From Pseudomonas marginalis (GTDB lineage Bacteria; Pseudomonadota; Gammaproteobacteria; Pseudomonadales; Pseudomonadaceae), in NCBI RefSeq assembly GCF_024169655.1, contig NZ_JALJWV010000001.1:4097001-4161000 (forward strand): DNA of 64,000 bases, read 5' to 3'. The notes under the pieces are model-generated. The model was not told the DNA's origin. It searched no databases and was given only the letters and a program-made list of their open reading frames with translations. How positions within the stretch are numbered: the stretch's first letter is position 1; every line of letters begins with the position of its first letter. Below, piece after piece: positions 43,729-51,093 of the stretch. Position numbers and translations under genes: made by a program.

Positions 43729-44055
43729 CTAGAGTTTCTCTATGTCCTTGAGGACTAATGCCCGAACCTCGGCGGTCGCTTTTACAGGATCTTTGCAGAA
43801 TTTGATGGCACCTTTGAACATTCCTTCCTTAGCTTTTTGTTCATCGGAAAACCCGACAATGCTCACTCCTGTGCTCATGTACAAGGACAGTACCGCCTCC
43901 TCTGATTGTGATAGCTGCCGTGCATTGGGAATACCTGACAGCACGCATAAATCAGCGAGCCCCATCGTCCCCTTTCCACTTTGCAGTTGTTGTGGATCTC
44001 CAATTGCGCCGCTACTCAAAGACAGCCCTAAGGCGATCAGGCCGAGGTTTTTCAT
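43729..44055 (-). CDS. Small periplasmic hypothetical protein
   Basis: A 108-residue precursor with a signal peptide (residues 1-19, ending SGAIG). The mature part is helical, with two cysteines (LADLCVLSG and IKFCKDPVKA) that could pair. The layout is loosely like Rap1a/Tai-type immunity proteins, but the match is too weak to assign. It could equally be a small lipid- or metal-binding protein. Confidence 0.6.
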   Translation of the reverse strand: MKNLGLIALGLSLSSGAIGDPQQLQSGKGTMGLADLCVLSGIPNARQLSQSEEAVLSLYMSTGVSIVGFSDEQKAKEGMFKGAIKFCKDPVKATAEVRALVLKDIEKL

Positions 44056-44173
44056 TCAGTTGCCTTCCGTGATATTAGATTGATATCTGATCTTACACTC
44101 ATGCACTGTAGCGGACTGTTCGTGCACCTCAGCCCGCATCTGCGAGCTGGTGGGTGCAGCGGATTGATTTTCC

Positions 44174-44362
44174 TCAACCTTCGGACTGTTTGGCAGTCGG
44201 ACGCTCTGACCACACTTTGTAGAGGAAGAAAACTGCCGCGAAAATGGCACAGCCAATTCCCATGCTTTCCTGACGGAAGCGGAGAGAGTCAGCTATGTTG
44301 GCTGCACCAAATCCCACCAAAATTATGATTGCCAATGGCAGATATGACTTCCATTTAGACAT
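44174..44362 (-). CDS. Small two-helix membrane protein
   Basis: A 62-residue protein with two hydrophobic segments (about residues 8-24 and 35-48) joined by a short polar turn (SLRFRQESMG), and a charged tail. This kind of protein can be a holin-like effector or simply a small membrane anchor. An overlapping frame on the same strand (44056-44256) is less convincing. Confidence 0.5.
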   Translation of the reverse strand: MSKWKSYLPLAIIILVGFGAANIADSLRFRQESMGIGCAIFAAVFFLYKVWSERPTAKQSEG

Positions 44363-44457
44363 GCCTTACTCCTTTGTATTCTGGACGCGAAAATGGGCGT
44401 CCTCTACTGACCTGGCCCCGCATGAACGAGGCTGGTGGTGGATCGAAATTTCCTATA

Positions 44458-44844
44458 TCACTGGCCGCTATTGTTATGCGAACCAAGAGACTCATCTCCT
44501 GGTAGGAGATGCTTTGAGCGCCACACCACCAAAATCTTTGACGCCTCATTTTTTTGCTCAGCAGTTAGCCTACCTTCGATAGCACCAACGGCCTTCCTCG
44601 AATCAGTGAGCGCCGCGTCTACGGCCTGCCCCCTTCCAACGGCAGCAAGCAGTTTCTCTGAAGCATCGCGACAAAGTGCCAAGGCGATGACGGAGTCCTG
44701 CGGCACGCCCGCGCCTTTGTAGTACAGTACTCCGAGTAACATAGATGCCTCGCCAAGCCCCTGATTTGCAGCTCTCCTGGCAAAGGAATAGGCTTTTTCA
44801 AAGTTTTGTGCTTGGATTTTGCCGTCGTAGTAAACGCCTGTTTG
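44458..44844 (-). pseudogene. Sel1-repeat protein fragment, N-terminally truncated
   Basis: On the minus strand an open frame encodes Sel1-like repeats (VYYDGKIQAQNFEKAYSFA, then LLGVLYYKGAGVPQDSVIAL). It runs directly out of the 9-bp tandem repeat at 44845-44904. A stop codon lies just beyond the repeat in the same frame, and no good start precedes the first repeat. An internal ATG at 44742 would give 94 residues, lacking half of the first visible repeat. The gene is therefore probably broken at its 5' end. Confidence 0.55.
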
Positions 44845-44904
44845 TGCTGTATATGCTGTATATGCTGTATATGCTGTATATGCTGTATATGCTGTATATG
44901 CTGA
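44845..44904 (+). repeat. 9-bp tandem repeat (TGCTGTATA, six full copies plus a partial)
   Basis: Six perfect copies of TGCTGTATA occupy 44845-44898, followed by a partial TGCTGA. On the minus strand, in the frame of the Sel1 fragment, the repeat encodes Tyr-Thr-Ala units, so copy-number change would keep that frame. Being a multiple of three, it would add or remove tripeptides rather than switch the frame. Confidence 0.95.
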
Positions 44905-44918
44905 TCATAAGTGGATGA

Positions 44919-45296
44919 TCAAGAGTTGAGCTGGTGGAGGATTCTGCGGATCTCGCCGGCATCGATCTCACAATGCATCCCCTCAAAGAGAGCAACCACA
45001 TTGTGCCCCTGCAAGGCCTGGTAGACCTCATCTCCAAAAGCAGTCCGGCGCTTACAACCCACCATCGCTTTGCTCAGATCAGTCTTCGCTACGTCTTCTA
45101 TCAAGCCGATATCTTCAAGCTCAATCGAAATAGAATCTGCGAACTCGGCGGCCTCTTCGCGCGTCGGTCCCATGGTGAGTCCGGCGGCCTTGCCTTCACG
45201 GTAATAAGCGTCAACCACGCTCCCAGGAAGAAAACTCTGCCGATCGGTTGCACTGGACAAAAGACGCTTGATTAATTCCCACATCGTAAAGTCCAT
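44919..45296 (-). CDS. Hypothetical cargo protein
   Basis: A 125-residue soluble, mostly helical protein starting MDFTMWELIKRLLSSATDRQ and ending GEIRRILHQLNS. No recognised motif. It is encoded between the Sel1 fragment and the Abi-C-like gene on the same strand, with about 40 bp between it and the latter. Confidence 0.6.
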   Translation of the reverse strand: MDFTMWELIKRLLSSATDRQSFLPGSVVDAYYREGKAAGLTMGPTREEAAEFADSISIELEDIGLIEDVAKTDLSKAMVGCKRRTAFGDEVYQALQGHNVVALFEGMHCEIDAGEIRRILHQLNS

Positions 45297-45334
45297 CTGA
45301 ATTTCCTATTTGTTTGGAATGCTGAGTGTGTGGA

Positions 45335-46153
45335 TCAAAATGGTATGGTCTCATCCCACAGGGGCTCGTCAGTCTTCTGAGCTGGGCTTTTGGCCTTGAT
45401 TCTCGCTTCCAGCGACTTGATAAACCGGATGGACGTTGCCACGTGATTGAAGATAAGCAGGCTCTCGTCGTAGTTCAGGATCGGGTTGTCATGCGCGAGG
45501 CTTTTGTTGTTGCGCACATCATTGAAGGCCTCCAGCACCGAGATACTGGACCTCAATATGCGTTCCGTCATCGCCGACTCAAGATGGCCACTCCCACGTA
45601 GCGACTTCACGTACTCGCCGAAGACACTGTGCAGCGGCTTGTCTCGGCTGATCGTTATTCCATGCGGCTCACAGGTGACCCGGATGAACTTGTTCACGAA
45701 CGTATGCAGGCGATCAAGGGCGCCCTCGGGTTGATTTTTTTCGATGGCTTCGCGCACGTGCTGGGCCACCACCTCGAAATCGCGCTCGTCGGCAATCGCC
45801 GTCAGCGCTTCCAGATCGGCGACAGGCTGGTCGCTCAGCAGGCGCTGAGCGATCTTGCGGCAGTCATCTACTATCAGCGGGTTGCTGTTACCAAGCCGCC
45901 CAATTTGGACCCCATAGGCAATCAGCCCTTCGAGTACCTTGCCAACGGTGTGGTTCGGTGCGGTGTCCCAGAAGGTACGCATCCGCTTGGCCTTGGAGCT
46001 ACCAGCTACCCGGAACTGAGCGGAGTCAATATCGACACGGAAGTCGAGGAAGAACTCCGCATAGGTGCGATCTGAGAAGTTCAGGACATACCCGTCGCCC
46101 ATCTCCAGCAGTTTTTCGAGCTTGCGCCGCTCTAATGCACTGATCTCTGCCAT
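45335..46153 (-). CDS. Abortive-infection C-terminal-domain-like protein
   Basis: A 272-residue soluble protein. Its C-terminal 130 residues fit the Abi-C family: KPLHSVFGEYVKSLRGSGHL, then FNDVRNNKSLAHDNPILNYD and FNHVATSIRFIKSLEARIKA. The Arg-Asn...Ala-His-Asp segment is HEPN-like and could be a ribonuclease site. The N-terminal half is unlike known domains. Abi-C proteins are associated with phage resistance by growth arrest of infected cells. The domain call is moderately supported; the defence role is inferred from family and from the cargo context. Confidence 0.75.
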   Translation of the reverse strand: MAEISALERRKLEKLLEMGDGYVLNFSDRTYAEFFLDFRVDIDSAQFRVAGSSKAKRMRTFWDTAPNHTVGKVLEGLIAYGVQIGRLGNSNPLIVDDCRKIAQRLLSDQPVADLEALTAIADERDFEVVAQHVREAIEKNQPEGALDRLHTFVNKFIRVTCEPHGITISRDKPLHSVFGEYVKSLRGSGHLESAMTERILRSSISVLEAFNDVRNNKSLAHDNPILNYDESLLIFNHVATSIRFIKSLEARIKAKSPAQKTDEPLWDETIPF

Positions 46154-46253
46154 GACTTTTTCGTCTCAGTATCGCGGACGCGAAAGCCGCACCCTAGTAC
46201 TGCAAAAGGCCCAATTAAGGGCCTGGGTGTGCAGCGATCTTTTCTGTGAATGG

Positions 46254-46838
46254 TTAGGAAGTGCATGCCTCGCGAGCAATTGACAGCCCAAGGTCCCGAG
46301 CAGCCTGTTGAGACCACCCCCGTGAAAAATGCTTTACGGCAATGGTTTGCACCCCTGCATGCCTAGCTCGCATAAAATCACCCGCATCGTTACCGTGAGC
46401 CACAACCAGCCTCGGCTTAAGCGTCTCAATTAAGAAATCGAAAGCTCGCGAGCACCTCATGCTAGAGGTAAGGTCCTTCGCGTCTTCTGTCGCCGATGCG
46501 TAAATGTTCGTCTCGAGAATGCGAATGTCAACCGCTGAGGATATAACCCAATCCAGAACTCGCCGCGTGTTACTGATGGGATTTCGACGAGTTTTACCAG
46601 GTTTAAGCGGACGTAGCGTTCTATCAACAAGATAGCTCTCAAACCATGCGCGCTTGTCGAAACCTCTTTCACAATCCCAGAACTCCCAAAAGTCTCTTTC
46701 ACTAGCAGACGCCGGGTTCAGACCGACGATGAAAACTCGACAATCAAGGGGAGAGCCGTCGCAGACAAAAGGCCTCTGATCGCTTGGTCTACCGATGATA
46801 GTTTCGAGCTTTTGCTGGAACTCTGAGAGAGTTGGCAT
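46254..46838 (-). CDS. Uracil-DNA-glycosylase-superfamily-like protein
   Basis: A 194-residue protein with VFIVGLNPASASERDFWEFW near residue 36, resembling the family's first active-site motif G-x-N-P. ETNIYASAT and LVVAHGNDAGDFM appear in the middle, and KHFSRGWS is in the place of the second motif (usually H-P-S). The typical catalytic residues are not all clear, so activity is uncertain. It may bind or cut modified bases in phage DNA, or be a regulator with the same fold. Confidence 0.65.
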   Translation of the reverse strand: MPTLSEFQQKLETIIGRPSDQRPFVCDGSPLDCRVFIVGLNPASASERDFWEFWDCERGFDKRAWFESYLVDRTLRPLKPGKTRRNPISNTRRVLDWVISSAVDIRILETNIYASATEDAKDLTSSMRCSRAFDFLIETLKPRLVVAHGNDAGDFMRARHAGVQTIAVKHFSRGWSQQAARDLGLSIAREACTS

Positions 46839-46899
46839 GTGTTCGACCTGAAGTCTTTTCCCCTTTGCTTAGCATTCCACTCTTCCAGCGCCACACAGT

Positions 46900-47208
46900 T
46901 TAGCCGCCGTCTCGTGTGACTCCGGTGAAGTCGCCCAGGGCGGTGTCCTTCGGTCCAGTCAGCAGACCCAACCCTTTGGCTTTGGCACGTTCGACTTCCA
47001 CGCCCAGCCAGTGTGCCAGAACACCGCAGGCGTTCGCCCATTCAGTGCTGGCCTTCTGGTAGTTCGCCTGGAACTGGTCGGTTTGCGCCTGGGTCACGGG
47101 TTGCGGCAACTCGCGATAAGCCTTCGCCAAGGCGTACCTAGGCTCGTTAGCTTCATCGACGGCAGCCAAGTAAGACAGCAGCGGTTCGGCATCTATCATC
47201 ATGGGCAT
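46900..47208 (-). CDS. Hypothetical helical protein next to the recombinase
   Basis: A 102-residue helical protein, starting MPMMIDAEPLLSYLAAVDEA and containing QANYQKASTEWANACGVLAH. No signal or membrane segment. It is encoded just downstream of the recombinase on the same strand and may be part of the same mobile unit. Confidence 0.6.
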   Translation of the reverse strand: MPMMIDAEPLLSYLAAVDEANEPRYALAKAYRELPQPVTQAQTDQFQANYQKASTEWANACGVLAHWLGVEVERAKAKGLGLLTGPKDTALGDFTGVTRDGG

Positions 47209-47258
47209 ATTCGAATTTCCATATTAATGCTGACTAGTGGATAGAGTTACCGATCTCA

Positions 47259-47939
47259 CTATGCCAGTGCAAGCTCGAAAGCGCGGCGGATAACCTCGAT
47301 ATCAACAGTTAGATACGGCTTGCTGTGGTCGAGACAGGCATGCCCGAGAATGATCTGAACTGTCTCAACGTCGCCGGTTGCGGCCAGGACTTTTGCAGCA
47401 AGCGAGCGTCTGCCACTGTGGGATGATCCTAGCTTGATACCGGCCTGTCGGTAGAGCCTGCTGATGGTCTGTTGGAGCGAATCGCACGCCCGGTAAACCT
47501 CTGGCCCACTGTCCAGCTCCCGATGCTTGAAGGCCAGTTCAAAAGCCTGGCCCTTGTGTGTCGTGACCAGCTTCGATGCAGGCCGCAACCCTCGATACTC
47601 ACCAGTGCCGGAAAGCCCCCAGCGGCGCCGAGATCGCACCGCTATCCAGTCATCCAGGGCGGCAAGGCATCGAGCATGGGTCAGGTACACGTTTCGCGGT
47701 CGACAGCCCTTCGTGATATCGGCACGCAGGTAGACTTCGGGCTTAATGGTGCCACTCGGGTACAGCACGTCTGCGATCTCCAGCAAGGCCAGCTCGGTTA
47801 CACGGATACCGGTTGTATGAGTAAGCCAAAGTAAAAGCACGTCCCGCTCAGGCATTCGGCCCGTGACGGATGCAACGCGAATCAGGTGCCGAAATTGTCC
47901 AGGGCGAAGGGATGCTGCGCGGCGGGTAGCGGTGGCCAT
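47259..47939 (-). CDS. Tyrosine recombinase/integrase, catalytic-domain type
   Basis: A short (226-residue) phage-integrase-family protein. Catalytic residues are visible in order: Arg46 in TGIRVTEL, the H-x2-R block in SSHSGRRS, His in LGHACLDHSKPY, and a Tyr in the closing KPYLTV. The N-terminal arm- and core-binding domain is missing, which gives the small size. Such minimal recombinases occur as accessory site-specific recombinases in genomic islands. It may have brought in the cargo at 40.6-48.2 kb. Confidence 0.85.
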   Translation of the reverse strand: MATATRRAASLRPGQFRHLIRVASVTGRMPERDVLLLWLTHTTGIRVTELALLEIADVLYPSGTIKPEVYLRADITKGCRPRNVYLTHARCLAALDDWIAVRSRRRWGLSGTGEYRGLRPASKLVTTHKGQAFELAFKHRELDSGPEVYRACDSLQQTISRLYRQAGIKLGSSHSGRRSLAAKVLAATGDVETVQIILGHACLDHSKPYLTVDIEVIRRAFELALA

Positions 47940-48267
47940 ATGGGGCTCTCTGTCAGGATTGGTATGTAATCGCTAGCGATCCTGAGAGAGTTGGACTGAG
48001 GCCTCCTGTGTAGCTTACAGGCAAGCCTGCTGTGCTGTTCACGGAAAGTGGGTTGTGACGATATCGTTATCAACGAAACTCATCGAGAGTGGAATTTCCC
48101 TAGAGCCTCAATCACTCTCTCCACCAAAGATCGAAGGAGCACATTAGCTGTAATGTAAACATCCCCAGTCCTTTCCCAGAAAAAGCGATTCATCAGACCT
48201 CAGGTTTCTTACAGAATAATTCGACCTCTGACTTGATTCTTCTCCCAGATCCATATGGGCCAGCATC
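47940..48267. other. 328-bp region between recombinase and RAQPRD gene
   Basis: No gene seen. It contains an imperfect inverted repeat, CTCTCTGTCAGGAT (47946-47959) and ATCCTGAGAGAG (47979-47990), with CGCTAGCG between the arms, just upstream of the recombinase start. This could be its operator or recombination site. The rest should hold the promoter for the second conjugation block. Confidence 0.45.
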
Positions 48268-48600
48268 ATGCCAACTACCGTCTTTCGCTGCTTACTACTC
48301 TCGCTGGCTATCGTCGATGGCAGCAGCTATGCCGCATCTGGTCATGAGCAGGATCAGCTCAGCCTAGTCCAGCAGCAGCTCGACATTATCGAACGCCTTG
48401 CAACGCAAGCTGAGGCAGCCAGCACGGCTGAACCCGACGATCGCTATCGCTTCGACTATCCCCGTCTGTCTCAGGACATCCAACGTATTCGCCAGGGCGT
48501 GCAGGGCTATCTGTCCCCCTCCCGCGCCCAACCTCGCGATCCCATTGAATTGGTCGACGATTACCGTCTCGACACACTGCCCGCGAAGCCCTCGCCATGA
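48268..48600 (+). CDS. RAQPRD-family ICE protein (TIGR01690)
   Basis: A 110-residue periplasmic protein with a signal peptide (residues 1-22) and the name-giving RAQPRD stretch near residue 89. It starts the second conjugation block. In related elements it follows the TIGR03747 gene directly; here it marks the right flank of the cargo insertion. It overlaps the next gene by four bases. Confidence 0.9.
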   Translation: MPTTVFRCLLLSLAIVDGSSYAASGHEQDQLSLVQQQLDIIERLATQAEAASTAEPDDRYRFDYPRLSQDIQRIRQGVQGYLSPSRAQPRDPIELVDDYRLDTLPAKPSP

Positions 48601-48836
48601 GCATGACCGACGCTCAGACCGCCGCTTTCCAAAACGCCTCCGGCTTCGCACCGCAGAGCAGTTCGACACTGTGGCTGTCCCTGGTTCTCGTCCTGGCTTT
48701 GCTTTGGTGTGCCTGGGTGATGTGGACGGCTTATCGGGGTTGGGCGGCCGGCAGTGTGCGCTTCGGCGCCTTCGGCGGCAGTGCCGCGCGCGTCTTGCTC
48801 GCCCTACTCGTCCTGATGTTCTTCACCCTGTCCTAA
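48597..48836 (+). CDS. TIGR03758-like ICE membrane protein
   Basis: A 79-residue protein with two hydrophobic segments (residues about 22-42 and 58-76: LWLSLVLVLALLWCAWVMWT and VLLALLVLMFF). It resembles a small inner-membrane subunit of the type IV secretion-like apparatus (VirB3/TraL or pilin-sized). It is coupled to both neighbours. Confidence 0.85.
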   Translation: MSMTDAQTAAFQNASGFAPQSSSTLWLSLVLVLALLWCAWVMWTAYRGWAAGSVRFGAFGGSAARVLLALLVLMFFTLS

Positions 48837-48853
48837 CCCAGGAGATCGCCGCC

Positions 48854-49225
48854 ATGCTCAAGCACTTTGCCCCTCTGAAAAACAACCTGCGTGATCGTGC
48901 AAGCCAGCGCTTGATCGGTCTGCTGTTGGTACTCGGTCCAAGCCTGGCTTTTGCCGAACTACCGACCATGGAAGCGCCTTCGCGTGGCGAAGGATCCGGG
49001 TTGATCGAGACGATCAAAAACTACGCCTACGACGGTGGCATCCTGCTCGGCCTGCTGATTGCCCTGCTCGCTTTTCTCGGTGTGGCTTGGCATTCCCTGA
49101 CCGTGTATGCCGACGTGCAGAACCAGCGTAAGACCTGGAAAGACCTCGGCGCGGTGGTTGGCATCGGCGCCCTGCTGGTGGTGATCATCATCTGGTTTCT
49201 GACCAAGGCCGCCGCGATTTTGTGA
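48854..49225 (+). CDS. TIGR03745-like ICE membrane protein (pilin-like)
   Basis: A 123-residue precursor starting MLKHFAPLKNN, with a hydrophobic segment likely acting as signal (residues 18-35). Two later membrane segments (about 57-78 and 97-116) match the size and layout of VirB2-type pilins. A short polar loop connects the last two. It lies between two other small transfer proteins with an 8-bp gap to the next. Confidence 0.85.
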   Translation: MLKHFAPLKNNLRDRASQRLIGLLLVLGPSLAFAELPTMEAPSRGEGSGLIETIKNYAYDGGILLGLLIALLAFLGVAWHSLTVYADVQNQRKTWKDLGAVVGIGALLVVIIIWFLTKAAAIL

Positions 49226-49232
49226 GGTTGGC

Positions 49233-49646
49233 ATGAACGACACTATCGAACGTTTTGCCGACGGCACCTTGGTCTTTCTGCCGGAGCGACTCAACCGTGA
49301 TCCCGCCGTGTTACGCGGCTTGACCAATGATGAGATGTGGGTAGCGCTCGGCGCTGGCGCAGTCATTGGTCTGCTGCTGGGCATCCCTCTGGCGATCACC
49401 ACCGCCTCCATTGCAGTGGCGCCGACCGGCATGATCGCGGGCATGACGGTGGTGCTATTGGCCGGTGGCACGCTACTGCGGCGGGCCAAACGAGCCCGCC
49501 CCGAGACCTGGCTGTACCGCAAGCTCGAATGGGTACTGGCCAGCCGTTGGCGCTTGGGTCGCGGCAGTCTGATCCTCCACTCCGGCGCCTGGACGGTTCG
49601 CCGTTCGAGCCGACTGCGTCCTGCCCTGTCCCGGTGGCAGCCATGA
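49233..49646 (+). CDS. TIGR03750-like ICE membrane protein
   Basis: A 137-residue protein with two adjacent membrane segments (about residues 35-80) and a basic C-terminal part, similar in layout to VirB3/TraL proteins. It is part of the same tightly packed operon and overlaps the next gene by four bases. Confidence 0.85.
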   Translation: MNDTIERFADGTLVFLPERLNRDPAVLRGLTNDEMWVALGAGAVIGLLLGIPLAITTASIAVAPTGMIAGMTVVLLAGGTLLRRAKRARPETWLYRKLEWVLASRWRLGRGSLILHSGAWTVRRSSRLRPALSRWQP

Positions 49647-50284
49647 GCCGATTTCGGAACAAGGTGGATGCCCAACAGGCCCATATCTTCAGTCTGCGCC
49701 TGGCGGTAATGATCCTGACCCTGCTCTGTGCCGGACTCTGGTACGGCTGGCGCTCGGCACCGACCGATCTGACCGTGCATGTCCCCCCGGATCTGCGCTC
49801 GGGCAGCACGCGCAAGTGGTGGGATATCCCCTCAGAGAATGTCTATGCCTTTGCCCTGTACATCTTCGGTCAGCTCAACCGTTGGCCCTCGGATGGCGAG
49901 CAGGATTATCGCCGCGCTATCTATAGTTTGCAGTCCTACCTGACACCCGCCTGCAAGGCCTTCCTCGACGGCGACTACGAGTACCGCAAGGCCGCCGGCG
50001 AACTGCGCCAGCGGGTGCGTGGCGTCTACGAAATTCTGGGTCGAGGTTACAGTGAGGATCCGGAACTCAGGGTCAAGCAACTCGACCGCGACAGCTGGTT
50101 GGTCAAGCTCGACCTCAATGCCGATGAATATTACGCCGCGGAACCGGTGAAACGGGTGGTGGTGCGTTATCCATTACGCGTAGTGCGTTTCGACCAGGAT
50201 CCCGAGCGCAATAAATGGGGGCTGGCACTGGATTGTTATCAGGGCACACCGCAAAAAATCTCCCTGCCTGGAGGTGAGCCATGA
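49643..50284 (+). CDS. TIGR03746-like (PFL_4703) ICE protein, VirB8/TraE-like
   Basis: A 213-residue protein from the ATG at 49643. It has one N-terminal membrane segment (residues about 15-35) and a periplasmic domain of mixed alpha/beta type (VYAFALYIFGQLNRWPSD, LKQLDRDSWLVKLDLNADEY). The layout matches VirB8/TraE assembly factors. The longer upstream frame is not used because it overlaps the previous gene entirely. Confidence 0.85.
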   Translation: MSRFRNKVDAQQAHIFSLRLAVMILTLLCAGLWYGWRSAPTDLTVHVPPDLRSGSTRKWWDIPSENVYAFALYIFGQLNRWPSDGEQDYRRAIYSLQSYLTPACKAFLDGDYEYRKAAGELRQRVRGVYEILGRGYSEDPELRVKQLDRDSWLVKLDLNADEYYAAEPVKRVVVRYPLRVVRFDQDPERNKWGLALDCYQGTPQKISLPGGEP

Positions 50285-51093
50285 AGCGGATGTCTACCCT
50301 GGGACTCACCGTCGCACTGATGCTATGGGGAGCTGCAGCGCAGGCCGTCGAGCTGATGCACTGGGAACGCCTACCCCTCGCGGTCCCTCTGGTGATCAAT
50401 CAGGAACGAGTGGTTTTTTTCGATGAGGATGTTCGAGTCGGCGTGCCCTCAACCCTGACAGGTAAGCTGCGCGTGCAATCAACTGGTGGCACGCTGTACC
50501 TGCGCGCGTCGGAAGCCATTGCACCGACCCGACTGCAACTGCAATCGGTCGCGACGGGTGAAATCATCCTGCTGGATATCGCAGCCACGCCTGGTGATCA
50601 ATCGCTGGAGCCCGTGCGTATTCTCAAGAATGCTCAGGTGCAAGCTACCGAGGCTGAATCTAGCGCCGTCCCTGTTCCAGAACGCACACCGATCCCGGTC
50701 GCTTTGACGCGCTACGCCGCGCAAAGCCTGTACGCGCCGCTGCGCACCGTGGAGTCCCTGACTGGTGTACGCCGCGTCCCGCTCAAGCTGCGCACCGAAC
50801 TGGCAACCCTGCTGCCGACCGAAAACGTGTCCTGCACGCCCATCGCCGCCTGGCGACTCGGTGATTACTGGGTGACGGCGGTGAAGTTGCGCAATCGTGG
50901 TTCAGAAATAGTGCAACTCGATCCGCGCCAGCTTCAGGCCAAGCTGTTCGCCGCGACCTTCCAGCATGCTTTCCTCGGGCCTGTCGGCAGTGCGGAAGAC
51001 ACCACGATTACCTACCTCGTCACCCGCGGTGCCGGCCTCGAGCAAGCCGTACTGCTCCCGCCCGTTGCGCGAGGTGCAGACGATGAAGGCTAA
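50281..51093 (+). CDS. TIGR03749-like ICE protein, VirB9/TraK-like
   Basis: A 270-residue secreted protein with a signal peptide (residues 1-22, ending QAVE). The conserved beta-rich N-terminal part reads WERLPLAVPLVINQERVVFF and LRVQSTGGTLYLRAS, as in TraK secretin-like core-complex proteins. The C-terminal domain is separated by a charged linker. It probably builds the outer-membrane core of the channel with the next two gene products. Confidence 0.88.
   Translation: MKRMSTLGLTVALMLWGAAAQAVELMHWERLPLAVPLVINQERVVFFDEDVRVGVPSTLTGKLRVQSTGGTLYLRASEAIAPTRLQLQSVATGEIILLDIAATPGDQSLEPVRILKNAQVQATEAESSAVPVPERTPIPVALTRYAAQSLYAPLRTVESLTGVRRVPLKLRTELATLLPTENVSCTPIAAWRLGDYWVTAVKLRNRGSEIVQLDPRQLQAKLFAATFQHAFLGPVGSAEDTTITYLVTRGAGLEQAVLLPPVARGADDEG

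Noticed and set aside
44845..44904. Possible CRISPR array or centromere-like iterons
   Set aside because: The repeats are 9 bp and contiguous with no spacers, so they are a simple tandem repeat. Iterons cannot be excluded, but no replication gene is adjacent.
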